Below, in pieces: positions 1 to 6,329 of a stretch of 12,224 nt of DNA. The first letter of the stretch is position 1; every line of letters begins with the position of its first letter. The DNA is from an uncultured Peptococcaceae bacterium (GTDB taxonomy: Bacteria; Bacillota; Peptococcia; Peptococcales; Peptococcaceae). Where the stretch lies: contig CAKQDL010000054.1 in assembly GCA_934229395.1 (NCBI GenBank), positions 1 through 12,224 on the forward strand. Direction: 5' to 3'. Position numbers and translations under genes: made by a program. The notes under the pieces are model-generated. The model made no database searches, was not told the origin of the DNA, and saw only the letters and a list, made by a program, of their open reading frames with translations.

Positions 1-84
1 ATCTCAATCCCTGTTCCTGTGCGAAGGTTCTTTTTTGATGCCAAAAAAGGGCGATTTCGCTATTTCCCGACTGCCCCGTTTTGT

Positions 85-834
85 CTATTCAAGGTTTTCT
101 GGAACACGATATTTTGTCCATAAATCTTTTTCTACAGCACTCATCATGCGTTCTTTTACAAGAGGATTGTCTTTCTTTAGTGTGGTTAAAAGATTTTTTA
201 CATCGCTACGTGTGGTATAACCATCGGCAGGACACTTGTTTTGAATGATTGGAATGCCGATTTGGCGTCCAATTTTTGTTATGTCCTGCTCGCTGACATA
301 GACCATTGGACGAATAACGGTAACATCCGAGCGCGTTAGATAGGCGCGTGGTGCGAAGGTTTGCATATGCCCCTCGTAAAAAAGGCTCATAAGTAATGTT
401 TCGATGACATCATCCATGTGGTGGCCCAAGGCAACCTTGTTGCAGCCGTTTTCGTGGGCCCAGCCGTTGACGGCGCCTCGGCGCATACGGGCACATAGGG
501 AGCAAGGATTCTTTTCTTTGCGCTCGTTAAAAATTAGTGGACCAATTTCACTTGGAATTATCTCGAAAGGCACCTCAAGCTTCTCGCAAAAGGCTTGCAT
601 TTCTGTATAGTCGTTTCCCCAACCCATATCCAGAGAAACGGCTTTGATATTAAAATTACATGGAAGTGCACGTTTTAAAACAGCCATAGCGTATAACAAG
701 AGCGTACTATCTTTACCACCGGATAACCCAATAGCAATGGTATCGCCCTCTTCAATAAGTCCATAGTCTCGGCTGGCTCGTCGAATTTTTGCAAAGAGAT
801 CTTTGTTGTAGGGTCTCCATTCGCTAGCTTTCAA
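85..834 (-). CDS. TtcA-family tRNA 2-thiolation PP-loop ATPase
   Basis: A 249-residue cytoplasmic protein of the PP-loop (N-type ATP pyrophosphatase) superfamily. The ATP-binding SGGKDS motif is at residues 38-43. A CxxC pair (C111, C114) and a later cysteine, C201, match the three iron-sulfur-binding cysteines of TtcA. The GHHMDD motif at 137-142 is the usual second family signature. Family members adenylate a tRNA base and replace oxygen with sulfur; TtcA itself makes 2-thiocytidine-32. The protein is shorter than E. coli TtcA, and the last cysteine lies in CPADG rather than CxxC, which is the form common in Bacillota, so the exact target base is unproven. The start is TTG at 834, with AAAGGAG 11 nt upstream. 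An ATG at 841 has better spacing but is out of frame and stops after six codons. The gene diverges from the glycosidase gene and has its own promoter. Confidence 0.88.
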   Translation of the reverse strand: MKASEWRPYNKDLFAKIRRASRDYGLIEEGDTIAIGLSGGKDSTLLLYAMAVLKRALPCNFNIKAVSLDMGWGNDYTEMQAFCEKLEVPFEIIPSEIGPLIFNERKEKNPCSLCARMRRGAVNGWAHENGCNKVALGHHMDDVIETLLMSLFYEGHMQTFAPRAYLTRSDVTVIRPMVYVSEQDITKIGRQIGIPIIQNKCPADGYTTRSDVKNLLTTLKKDNPLVKERMMSAVEKDLWTKYRVPENLE

Positions 835-869
835 TAGTCATACAACTCCTTTAGGTTAGATATGCAACC

Positions 870-899
870 ATTATAGTGTGAGAGGCGATAAGCGGTCAA
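870..899 (-). promoter_or_regulatory. sigma-A-type promoter for the TtcA-family gene
   Basis: On the minus strand TTGACC (899-894) and a perfect TATAAT (875-870) are 18 nt apart. The -10 box lies about 35 nt upstream of the TTG start of the TtcA-family gene. Both boxes are close to the vegetative consensus. No operator-like repeat is evident around them. Confidence 0.7.
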
Positions 900-934
900 G
901 AAAGAAACGATATGCATACAGTTTGCCGATGAGG

Positions 935-964
935 TTGAGAATAGGCTGTTGTTTCGTATATAAT
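935..964 (+). promoter_or_regulatory. sigma-A-type promoter for the glycosidase/YbaN unit
   Basis: TTGAGA (935-940) and TATAAT (959-964) are separated by 18 nt. They lie directly upstream of the strong AAGGAGG ribosome binding site at 973-979. The predicted 5' leader is only about 15 nt. The promoter is back-to-back with the one at 870-899. Confidence 0.65.
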
Positions 965-986
965 AAACAGATAAGGAGGAGTGGAT

Positions 987-3071
987 GTGTGTAAAAAGGA
1001 ATTTGCAAAAAAACTGATGCAAAATACTATTGTGTTCAGTTTGTGTAGCTTGTTATTTGTTGGTGGAGCAATGGCAGAAGAATCACCAGAAAAATACGGA
1101 GAAGAGCCCATTGCGCCAGGCGTAATTCATGAGTCTTACTCGTGGAGTACGAACTATGGAAATATTCTGTTTGATGTACTGAAATGTGATTTGACCAATT
1201 CTGACTTGGATTTGCGCCTTGTGGCGGGCGGTGGCGAATACACGAGAAAAGCTACCGTTTCTGCTATGGCAACAAGCACCAATGCGACAGCGATGATTAA
1301 TGGTGATTTTTTCAATATGGCATTGCAAGGTGCGCCGATAGGACCTTCCATCATTAATGGCACACTGGCCTCATCGCCTGCAGTTATTGAAGGCATCTAT
1401 TCGCTAGGGATTGACACAAACGATACAGCTTACATTGAGGCGATGGCCTATAATGGTCTTCTTACGGCGGCAGATGGAGCGAGCTTCCCGATTGATGGAC
1501 TGAATAAGACATACTATTGGCATGATCCATCTCAGGCGGAGAGCCATACAAACCTTATTCAAATGTACAATGATATATGGGGCTCTAGCTCGAGAGGCCA
1601 TTCAACAAATACGGAAGTATTAATTAATGCAGAAGGTATTGTCGAAAAAATTTCATATGGTGAAACGCTTCCGTACGAAGTGCCTGATGGTAAAATTATT
1701 CTTCAGGTCAATGGTGTAGCAGAAACCTTTATAAAAGAGCATTGCCCGATAGGCTCAAGGGTTCAAATTCACTCTGAAGTAACACCGAATAGAAACTGGC
1801 AGTTTTTAGTTGGCGGCCATGCACTTCTTGTCGATCATGGAAAAGTGGTGCCCTACACCAAAGATTTATCTTCTTTGGCAGGTGTACGCGCCAGAACAGC
1901 GGCAGGTATTTCGTCGGATGGCAAAACCCTATGGTTTGTATGCGCGGAAGGTCGTACCAATCGCAGTGTAGGTGCTCATTTATCGACACTGGGCTATTTT
2001 ATGCAGTACATAGGCGTAAATAAAGCCTTGAATCTTGATGGTGGCGGCTCTACCACAATGGTACTCAAACATACCGGAGAAACCAATTATTCGACTGTTA
2101 TAGCACCAGAAGGCTACGGCGCAATGCGTGCGGTGGTTAATGGCATTGGTGTTTATAACAGCACACCAATTGGCGATGTTGCAACTTTCCAAGTAAATGG
2201 CCCCGATACGGTCGCCATAGGTGAAAGTGTTCAATACAGCGTAAGCAAGGTTATGGATGCAAATTATCATTTCTTAAGTACAGATAGTGGGTTTAGCTTA
2301 GCTACACTTTCTGGAACAGGTACAATAAACGGCTTCCAATATACGGCTACAAAAGAAGGTAAAGATACACTGCGCGTCAGCCATACGTCTGGAGCTACAC
2401 AGGATAAGACAATCACTGTTCAAGGGCCAGAGGTATATTCCAGCATCCGACTCGAAAGAGATGGCGCATTTATGGTGGATAATGGCTCGACTGTCAATGT
2501 TAAACTTTACGGTACCAAGAAAACTGGCGAAGAGGTGCTATTAGACACAAGCGTAGCAGATTGGACCGTTGAAGGGTTTTCTGGAAATGTTCAAAATGGC
2601 AGTGTAAGTATCACAAATACAAATGATGTGGCGAATGGTTATATTGTGGCAAACTTAGGTCAATTAAAGGCTGAATGTGTGCTTGGTAACGCGAAATATA
2701 ATCTTATCGATCTTTACATTAACGAAAGCTCCTATTGGTTCAACGGAAACGAATATACGCTCGACCAACCACCTATTATAAAAAATAGCCGTACCATGGT
2801 GCCGTTGCGTTTGATAACCGAGGCATTGGGCGGCGAGGTGGAATGGTATAAAGACAATACCATTACCATTGATTATAAAAATCGTCACTTGGAATTAAAA
2901 ATTGGCTCAAAAACTGCCAAAGTTGATGGGAAAACTGTGACGACAGATACTGCACCGCAAATCAGCAAATCACGTACGCTTGTGCCAATTCGATTCATTT
3001 CGGAACAAATGGGCATGGATGTAGAATATTTGCAAGCAACAAAGTGCGTTACAATTTGCGCGAAAAAGTAA
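987..3071 (+). CDS. Secreted phosphodiester glycosidase with C-terminal stalk domain
   Basis: An exported protein of about 694 residues. Positions below count from an in-frame GTG at 981. I prefer GTG 987, because AAGGAGG ends at 979 and leaves 7 nt, whereas 981 would leave 1 nt. Residues 1-32 form a signal peptide (lysine-rich start, hydrophobic core, AMA before the mature chain). Residues about 55-395 match the NAGPA/phosphodiester-glycosidase fold, with INGDFF at 106-111, FLVGGH at 275-280 and the signature NLDGGGSTT at 351-359. Family members cleave sugar phosphodiesters such as GlcNAc-1-phosphodiester bonds; the substrate here is unknown. Residues about 400-580 look like beta-rich Ig-type linkers. 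Residues about 585-696 hold two copies of the copper-amine-oxidase-N motif (MVPLRLITEALGG and LVPIRFISEQMG), a surface or wall-associated domain rather than an oxidase. A role in envelope polysaccharide turnover is inferred. The YbaN-family gene follows after 16 nt. Confidence 0.85.
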   Translation: MCKKEFAKKLMQNTIVFSLCSLLFVGGAMAEESPEKYGEEPIAPGVIHESYSWSTNYGNILFDVLKCDLTNSDLDLRLVAGGGEYTRKATVSAMATSTNATAMINGDFFNMALQGAPIGPSIINGTLASSPAVIEGIYSLGIDTNDTAYIEAMAYNGLLTAADGASFPIDGLNKTYYWHDPSQAESHTNLIQMYNDIWGSSSRGHSTNTEVLINAEGIVEKISYGETLPYEVPDGKIILQVNGVAETFIKEHCPIGSRVQIHSEVTPNRNWQFLVGGHALLVDHGKVVPYTKDLSSLAGVRARTAAGISSDGKTLWFVCAEGRTNRSVGAHLSTLGYFMQYIGVNKALNLDGGGSTTMVLKHTGETNYSTVIAPEGYGAMRAVVNGIGVYNSTPIGDVATFQVNGPDTVAIGESVQYSVSKVMDANYHFLSTDSGFSLATLSGTGTINGFQYTATKEGKDTLRVSHTSGATQDKTITVQGPEVYSSIRLERDGAFMVDNGSTVNVKLYGTKKTGEEVLLDTSVADWTVEGFSGNVQNGSVSITNTNDVANGYIVANLGQLKAECVLGNAKYNLIDLYINESSYWFNGNEYTLDQPPIIKNSRTMVPLRLITEALGGEVEWYKDNTITIDYKNRHLELKIGSKTAKVDGKTVTTDTAPQISKSRTLVPIRFISEQMGMDVEYLQATKCVTICAKK

Positions 3072-3087
3072 ATAAAAGGAGGACGCC

Positions 3088-3462
3088 GTGAATCCACTTA
3101 AAATAATCTTTATCGTCCTTGGTTTTTTAAGTTTAGGGCTAGGGACAATAGGCGCTTTTGTTCCTATCTTACCAACAGTGCCCCTGTATCTTTTGGCGAC
3201 CTTGCTTTTTGCCAAAAGCTCTACAAGGCTACATGATTGGTTCACGCATACAAAGATGTATGAGAAGCATCTAGCAAGCTATGTGGCAGGAGAGGGGATG
3301 ACCATATATACCAAAAGAAAAATAGCAATTACCATCACCTTGAGTATGCTTTTGGGAGCACTGTTAACCCTTGAAGTACCTGCCGTAAAATGGATACTTT
3401 TGGCAACCTGGCTAGGATTAATGACCTATTTTTTCTTTTTTGTAAAAACAAAAACACACTAA
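3088..3462 (+). CDS. YbaN/DUF454-family small membrane protein
   Basis: A 124-residue inner-membrane protein of the YbaN (DUF454) family, whose function is unknown. It shows four hydrophobic stretches at about 4-24, 29-42, 78-96 and 100-118. The family signature is present as a Pro-rich loop, VPILPTVPLYLLA (25-37), followed by FAKSS (41-45). The length is normal for the family. The start is GTG at 3088, with AGGAGG five nt upstream. It lies 16 nt after the glycosidase gene with no terminator between them, so the two are probably co-transcribed. Its TAA stop falls inside the left arm of the following terminator stem. I know of no functional link between DUF454 proteins and phosphodiester glycosidases. 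Confidence 0.85.
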   Translation: MNPLKIIFIVLGFLSLGLGTIGAFVPILPTVPLYLLATLLFAKSSTRLHDWFTHTKMYEKHLASYVAGEGMTIYTKRKIAITITLSMLLGALLTLEVPAVKWILLATWLGLMTYFFFFVKTKTH

Positions 3463-3515
3463 CAAGAAAAGGCCTTGAAAGAGTGCGTGACTCTTTCAAG
3501 GCCTTTTCTTGTTAG
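3459..3515. terminator. Bidirectional terminator, perfect 25-bp stem
   Basis: Two arms, 3459-3483 and 3491-3515, are perfect inverted complements of 25 nt around a 7-nt loop (TGCGTGA). Each arm contains AAGAAAAGGCC or its complement, so both strands finish the hairpin with a TTTTCTTG-type tract. The stop codons of the two convergent genes (3460-3462 on plus, 3512-3514 on minus) lie inside the arms. It should terminate transcription in both directions. Confidence 0.92.
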
Positions 3516-3796
3516 TCAACATCTGGCGCTTCGTATGTTTTAAAGGTCATCATGTTTAGTGGAATTTCAACAAGCTGTTGAACCAAATCAGGGCGACCCC
3601 AGAATTTTTCCTCTTCGGAAATATCCTCAGCAGAACCAAGAAGAAGAACAACAGGCACCTGACCGCCGAATCCTTTAATAAAAGCTTGGATTTTCTTTGC
3701 GCGTTCGATAGGGTCTTGCTCAACAAAAGACTTGTCTACAACAGCAACACCGATGACACGTGTATCGGTTTTTACCAATGCACCATTAAATTTCAT
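3512..3796 (-). CDS. Uncharacterised 94-residue protein
   Basis: I do not recognise this family. The protein is small, probably cytoplasmic and acidic at the C-terminus, with no signal peptide, membrane helix or cysteine. It begins MKFNGALVKT. The first third (residues about 1-20) looks like beta strands, including VIGVAVVD. A charged helix (QDPIERAKKIQAFIK) follows, then a hydrophobic strand, VPVVLLLG, an acidic loop (SAEDISEEEK) and a short second helix, giving an alpha/beta pattern. The start ATG at 3796 has a perfect AGGAGG seven nt upstream (3804-3809 on plus). An in-frame ATG at 3832 lacks a ribosome site and overlaps the likely -10 box, so I reject it. The gene is monocistronic: it is convergent with the YbaN-family gene, shares its terminator, and diverges from rnhB. 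Confidence 0.75.
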   Translation of the reverse strand: MKFNGALVKTDTRVIGVAVVDKSFVEQDPIERAKKIQAFIKGFGGQVPVVLLLGSAEDISEEEKFWGRPDLVQQLVEIPLNMMTFKTYEAPDVD

Positions 3797-3816
3797 TACA
3801 TTACCTCCTAAGGGAC

Positions 3817-3832
3817 ATGATAAGCTTATCAT
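3817..3832. repeat. 16-bp perfect palindrome, candidate operator
   Basis: ATGATAAGCTTATCAT is a perfect 16-bp palindrome. It lies between the ribosome binding site of the 94-residue gene and its likely -35 region, and it overlaps the candidate -10 box (TATGAT on minus). That is the usual place for a repressor site. An RNA hairpin is unlikely, because the palindrome has no loop. Confidence 0.4.
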
Positions 3833-3856
3833 AACATAAAGTATTCTGGATTTCGA
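3828..3856 (-). promoter_or_regulatory. Candidate promoter of the 94-residue gene
   Basis: On the minus strand TATGAT (3833-3828) is preceded, at 17-nt spacing, by TCGAAA (3856-3851), which is a weak -35 match. The start codon is about 31 nt downstream of the -10 box. The -10 box overlaps the 16-bp palindrome. Confidence 0.35.
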
Positions 3857-3910
3857 GGATAAGCCGATAATAATCTAGTTGAAATTTGCAAGGCACGGGG
3901 ATAATATCGC

Positions 3911-3939
3911 TAAACTTTGAGAGAAAAATAGGCTATAAT
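3911..3939 (+). promoter_or_regulatory. Candidate promoter of rnhB
   Basis: A perfect TATAAT at 3934-3939 lies about 75 nt upstream of the rnhB start. The hexamer at 17-nt spacing (TAAACT, 3911-3916) is a poor -35 match. The better TTGAGA at 3917-3922 is only 11 nt away and cannot serve. Support rests mainly on the -10 box. Confidence 0.35.
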
Positions 3940-4015
3940 AGTTTTATTGTTTTTAATAATCATGATGCAGTATCTTATCAAGAAAATGAACGGAAAATAG
4001 GAGTAAAGAGTAGCA

Positions 4016-4783
4016 GTGAATCAATGGAATAAAATGAGTGTGGCGCAAATTAAAGAGACGCTTGCTGGACTGGAAGAAGCACAACAGTCTGAGGTGTGTG
4101 GTATTCTCCTGCAAGATGAACGAAAAGGCGTTGTTGCCTTGGCCAACAAAATGCTTCGTCAAATTGAAAAAAATGCTGCCGAAAAGCAAAGGTTAGTAGA
4201 GCTGTGGAATTACGAAAAAGAAGCAATACGTAAAGGATATACGTGCATTATAGGTACCGATGAAGTAGGCAGAGGTCCTTTGGCCGGTCCAGTTGTTGCG
4301 GCAGCTGTCGTATTGCCAGAAAATTGTATGCTGGCAGGTATTAACGATTCGAAAAAACTGAGCGAAAAGAAACGCGAGGCGCTTGCAGAAGAAATCAAAA
4401 ATAATGCAATTGCCTATGCCATTAAAGAAGTGAGCCCAGAAGACATTGATCGGCTAAACATTCTCCGCGCTGCAGAAAAAGCAATGGAAATGGCCGTAGA
4501 AGCATTAAATATAGGTGACTATGTGTTAATAGACGGCGATAATCGCCCGCGTTTTGAGCAGCCTTCGCAAAATATTATAAAAGGGGATGCCAAAAGTATT
4601 TCAATCGCGGCAGCGTCCATTATTGCAAAAGTGTATCGCGACAATCTGATGGTTGACTATGACGAAATATATCCAGAGTATGGCTTTGGAAAACATAAAG
4701 GGTATGGTACAGCTGAACACTACAACGCATTAAAACAATATGGTCCATCGCCTATTCATCGTCGGTCATTTAGACTTGAATAA
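4016..4783 (+). CDS. rnhB: Ribonuclease HII
   Basis: A 255-residue cytoplasmic enzyme that cuts the RNA strand of RNA/DNA hybrids and removes misincorporated ribonucleotides from DNA. The catalytic core starts at GTDEVGRGPLAGPVV (residues 80-94). The four acidic metal ligands are visible as D82, E83, D173 (in LIDGD) and D191 (in GDAKS). NDSKKLSEKKR (110-120) and KHKGYGT (226-232) are further family signatures. The core is preceded by a helical N-terminal extension of about 75 residues, as in the 255-residue Bacillus-type enzymes. The start GTG at 4016 is chosen by frame. The best ribosome site, AGGAG at 3999-4003, is 12 nt away, with AAAGAG at 4005-4010 closer, so ATG 4034 (residue 7) remains possible. 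The gene appears to be transcribed alone. Confidence 0.96.
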   Translation: MNQWNKMSVAQIKETLAGLEEAQQSEVCGILLQDERKGVVALANKMLRQIEKNAAEKQRLVELWNYEKEAIRKGYTCIIGTDEVGRGPLAGPVVAAAVVLPENCMLAGINDSKKLSEKKREALAEEIKNNAIAYAIKEVSPEDIDRLNILRAAEKAMEMAVEALNIGDYVLIDGDNRPRFEQPSQNIIKGDAKSISIAAASIIAKVYRDNLMVDYDEIYPEYGFGKHKGYGTAEHYNALKQYGPSPIHRRSFRLE

Positions 4784-4947
4784 TGCACATGGTCGCGTTG
4801 CGACCAAAGAAAAAAGCTTAAAAACAGAATAAAATTTTGTTTTATAAAATTGGTAAGATAACGTCTACTAAAAAACATTTCTAATTGCTAGAATAAGCTT
4901 GTCTTTTAGAAAACGAAATTTATTAACATTTTATGGAGGCTTATAAC
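4784..4947 (+). other. Intergenic gap rnhB to trxB, small hairpin
   Basis: This 164-nt AT-rich gap begins with a perfect 6-bp hairpin, GGTCGC-GTT-GCGACC (4791-4805). It is followed by an A-rich rather than T-rich run, so it is not a normal intrinsic terminator for rnhB. A weak AT hairpin (ATAAAA, 5-nt loop, TTTTAT) follows near 4830-4846. Nothing else coding or structural stands out. Confidence 0.4.
4899..4926 (+). promoter_or_regulatory. Candidate promoter of the reductase gene
   Basis: TTGTCT (4899-4904) and TATTAA (4921-4926), 16 nt apart, each match four of six consensus positions. Transcription would begin near 4933, leaving a short leader with GGAGG at 4935-4939. The boxes are weak for a gene with codon use suggesting high expression, so the real promoter may lie elsewhere. 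Confidence 0.3.
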
Positions 4948-6144
4948 ATGAGTGAAATGAATTACGATTTAATTATTCTTGGTGGCGGCCCTGCTGGTCT
5001 TGCAGCTGGTATCTATGGTGGTCGTGCACGTTTGAAAACCTTAATCATCGAAAAGGGTACCATCGGTGGCCGCGCAGAAACCACTCGTGAAATCGTAAAC
5101 TATCCTGGTGTTCTTGAAACAACTGGTCCAGATCTTACTGACAGCATGCGTCGTCACGCTGAAAAGTTTGGCGTTACCATTGTTCAAGAATCTCCAAAGG
5201 ATGTTGTTCTTGAAGGTGAAACCAAGGTTGTTAAAACCCGCAAGAACACCTACACCGCTCCAGCTATCATCATTTCTACCGGTACTTCCGCTAGAATTCT
5301 TGGCATCCCTGGTGAAAAAGAATTCGCTGGCGCTGGCGTAGCTTACTGCGCAACCTGCGACGCTGAATTCTTCAAAGATCAACGCGTTTGCGTAATCGGT
5401 AGCGGCGACCAAGCAATTGAAGAAAGTATGTTCATTGCAAAGTTTGCTACTGAAGTAACCATCATCGTTCTTCACGAAGAAGGCGTTTTGGATTGCAATA
5501 AGGTTGCTGCTCAAAAAGCTTTTGCACATCCAAAGCTCAAGTTTGTTTGGAATTCTGTTGGTAACGCTATTCTTGGCGAAGACGAAGTTAGCGCACTCCA
5601 AGTGAAGAACCTCAAGACCAACGAACTTACCGATATCCCTTGCGAAGGCGTATTCTTCTTCGTAGGTCAAGTACCAGAAACCAAGGGTCTTACCGATAAG
5701 GGCATGGCATTTGACGAAAGAGGCTACATCCTCACCAACGATCGTATGGAAACCAACCTCGAAGGCGTTTATGCTGTTGGTGACGTACGTCAAAAATATC
5801 TCCGTCAAGTTGTTACTTCTGCTGCTGATGGTGCGATTGCTGCTACCGCTGCAGAACGTTACATTGAAGAAGTAAAAGACTTCAATACCCGCATCCTCGG
5901 TTCCGAAAAGCCTGTACTTCTTGCATTCTGGAGCCAAGAATACGATGGCAGCCTTGAAGCCATTCAAGCTGTTGATGCTAAGAATGCAGAAACTGGTTCC
6001 CACATGTATGTTGAAGTGGACTACATGCGCAAAAAGACCTTGGCTAACAAGTTCAACATCACCTTGAGCGAAGAAAAGCCAGCTGTTGTTATTGAATTGG
6101 TTAACGGCGAAATGACCAGAGAAGTAACTGCAGAAACCCTTTAA
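4948..6144 (+). CDS. trxB: Thioredoxin reductase-like protein with degenerate thioredoxin tail
   Basis: A 398-residue flavoprotein. Residues about 1-312 match thioredoxin reductase: FAD motif LGGGPAG (11-17), redox-active CATC (C134, C137) in AYCATCD, a second dinucleotide site GSGDQAIEE (151-159), and the FAD motif YAVGDVR (275-281). It should pass electrons through FAD and the CATC disulfide to a partner. The HRRxxxR motif that holds the NADPH phosphate is replaced by HEEGVLD (176-182), so the electron donor may not be NADPH. Residues about 313-398 resemble thioredoxin (KPVLLAFW at 321-328, proline P378 in the cis-Pro position, VNGE turn), but the CGPC site reads YDGS. The usual length is about 310, so this tail is an addition. 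The start is ATG 4948, eight nt after GGAGG; ATG 4933 overlaps that ribosome site. Codon choice (GGT, CGT, AAC, ACC, ATC) differs from the neighbours and suggests high expression. Confidence 0.9.
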   Translation: MSEMNYDLIILGGGPAGLAAGIYGGRARLKTLIIEKGTIGGRAETTREIVNYPGVLETTGPDLTDSMRRHAEKFGVTIVQESPKDVVLEGETKVVKTRKNTYTAPAIIISTGTSARILGIPGEKEFAGAGVAYCATCDAEFFKDQRVCVIGSGDQAIEESMFIAKFATEVTIIVLHEEGVLDCNKVAAQKAFAHPKLKFVWNSVGNAILGEDEVSALQVKNLKTNELTDIPCEGVFFFVGQVPETKGLTDKGMAFDERGYILTNDRMETNLEGVYAVGDVRQKYLRQVVTSAADGAIAATAAERYIEEVKDFNTRILGSEKPVLLAFWSQEYDGSLEAIQAVDAKNAETGSHMYVEVDYMRKKTLANKFNITLSEEKPAVVIELVNGEMTREVTAETL

Positions 6145-6155
6145 TTAATAAATTG

Positions 6156-6189
6156 AAAGCATGTGCCAATTGATGGCACATGCTTTTTT
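6156..6189 (+). terminator. Rho-independent terminator of the reductase gene
   Basis: A perfect 12-bp stem (AAAGCATGTGCC, 6156-6167, with 6175-6186) closes a 7-nt loop and runs into six Ts ending at 6189. It starts 12 nt after the reductase stop codon and makes that gene monocistronic. Confidence 0.93.
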
Positions 6190-6249
6190 AGTTATAATGT
6201 AATTTTTACTATTGTATGGCATTGTTGTATGTAAATTACGTTGGATTTA

Positions 6250-6278
6250 TTGTATTTTGATAGGAATTGCATTATAAT
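6250..6278 (+). promoter_or_regulatory. Promoter of the CBS-ACT-PFL operon
   Basis: TTGTAT (6250-6255), 17 nt, then a perfect TATAAT (6273-6278). The CBS gene starts about 50 nt downstream with AAAGGAGG (6313-6320). The region from 6190 to 6329 is very AT-rich and shows no other clear structure. Confidence 0.5.
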
Positions 6279-6329
6279 TAATTCTAATGAGTTACTATAT
6301 TCATAATAAACTAAAGGAGGATATTTATT

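Noticed and set aside
1..84. A gene end or terminator at the left edge
   Set aside because: A short plus-strand frame is open from base 1, but it has no recognisable motif and soon runs antisense into the TtcA-family gene. The GC-rich and T-rich stretches here do not form a convincing hairpin.
981..986. GTG 981 as the start of the glycosidase
   Set aside because: It is only 1 nt from the SD; GTG 987 has the normal 7-nt spacing and leaves the same signal peptide.
2736..3068. A copper amine oxidase enzyme at the end of the glycosidase gene
   Set aside because: Only the small N-domain repeat (stalk domain) is present; the catalytic oxidase domain is absent.
3797..3832. A 12-residue N-terminal extension of the 94-residue protein
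   Set aside because: The upstream ATG has no ribosome site and overlaps the candidate -10 box, whereas ATG 3796 has a perfect AGGAGG.
4933..4947. ATG 4933 as the start of the reductase
   Set aside because: This ATG overlaps the GGAGG ribosome site itself; ATG 4948 is correctly spaced and matches the usual N-terminus of the family.
5041..6003. A 320-codon open frame on the minus strand opposite the reductase gene
   Set aside because: It lies wholly antisense to a well-supported flavoprotein gene, its product has no recognisable motif, and the strong codon bias of the sense gene removes antisense stops.
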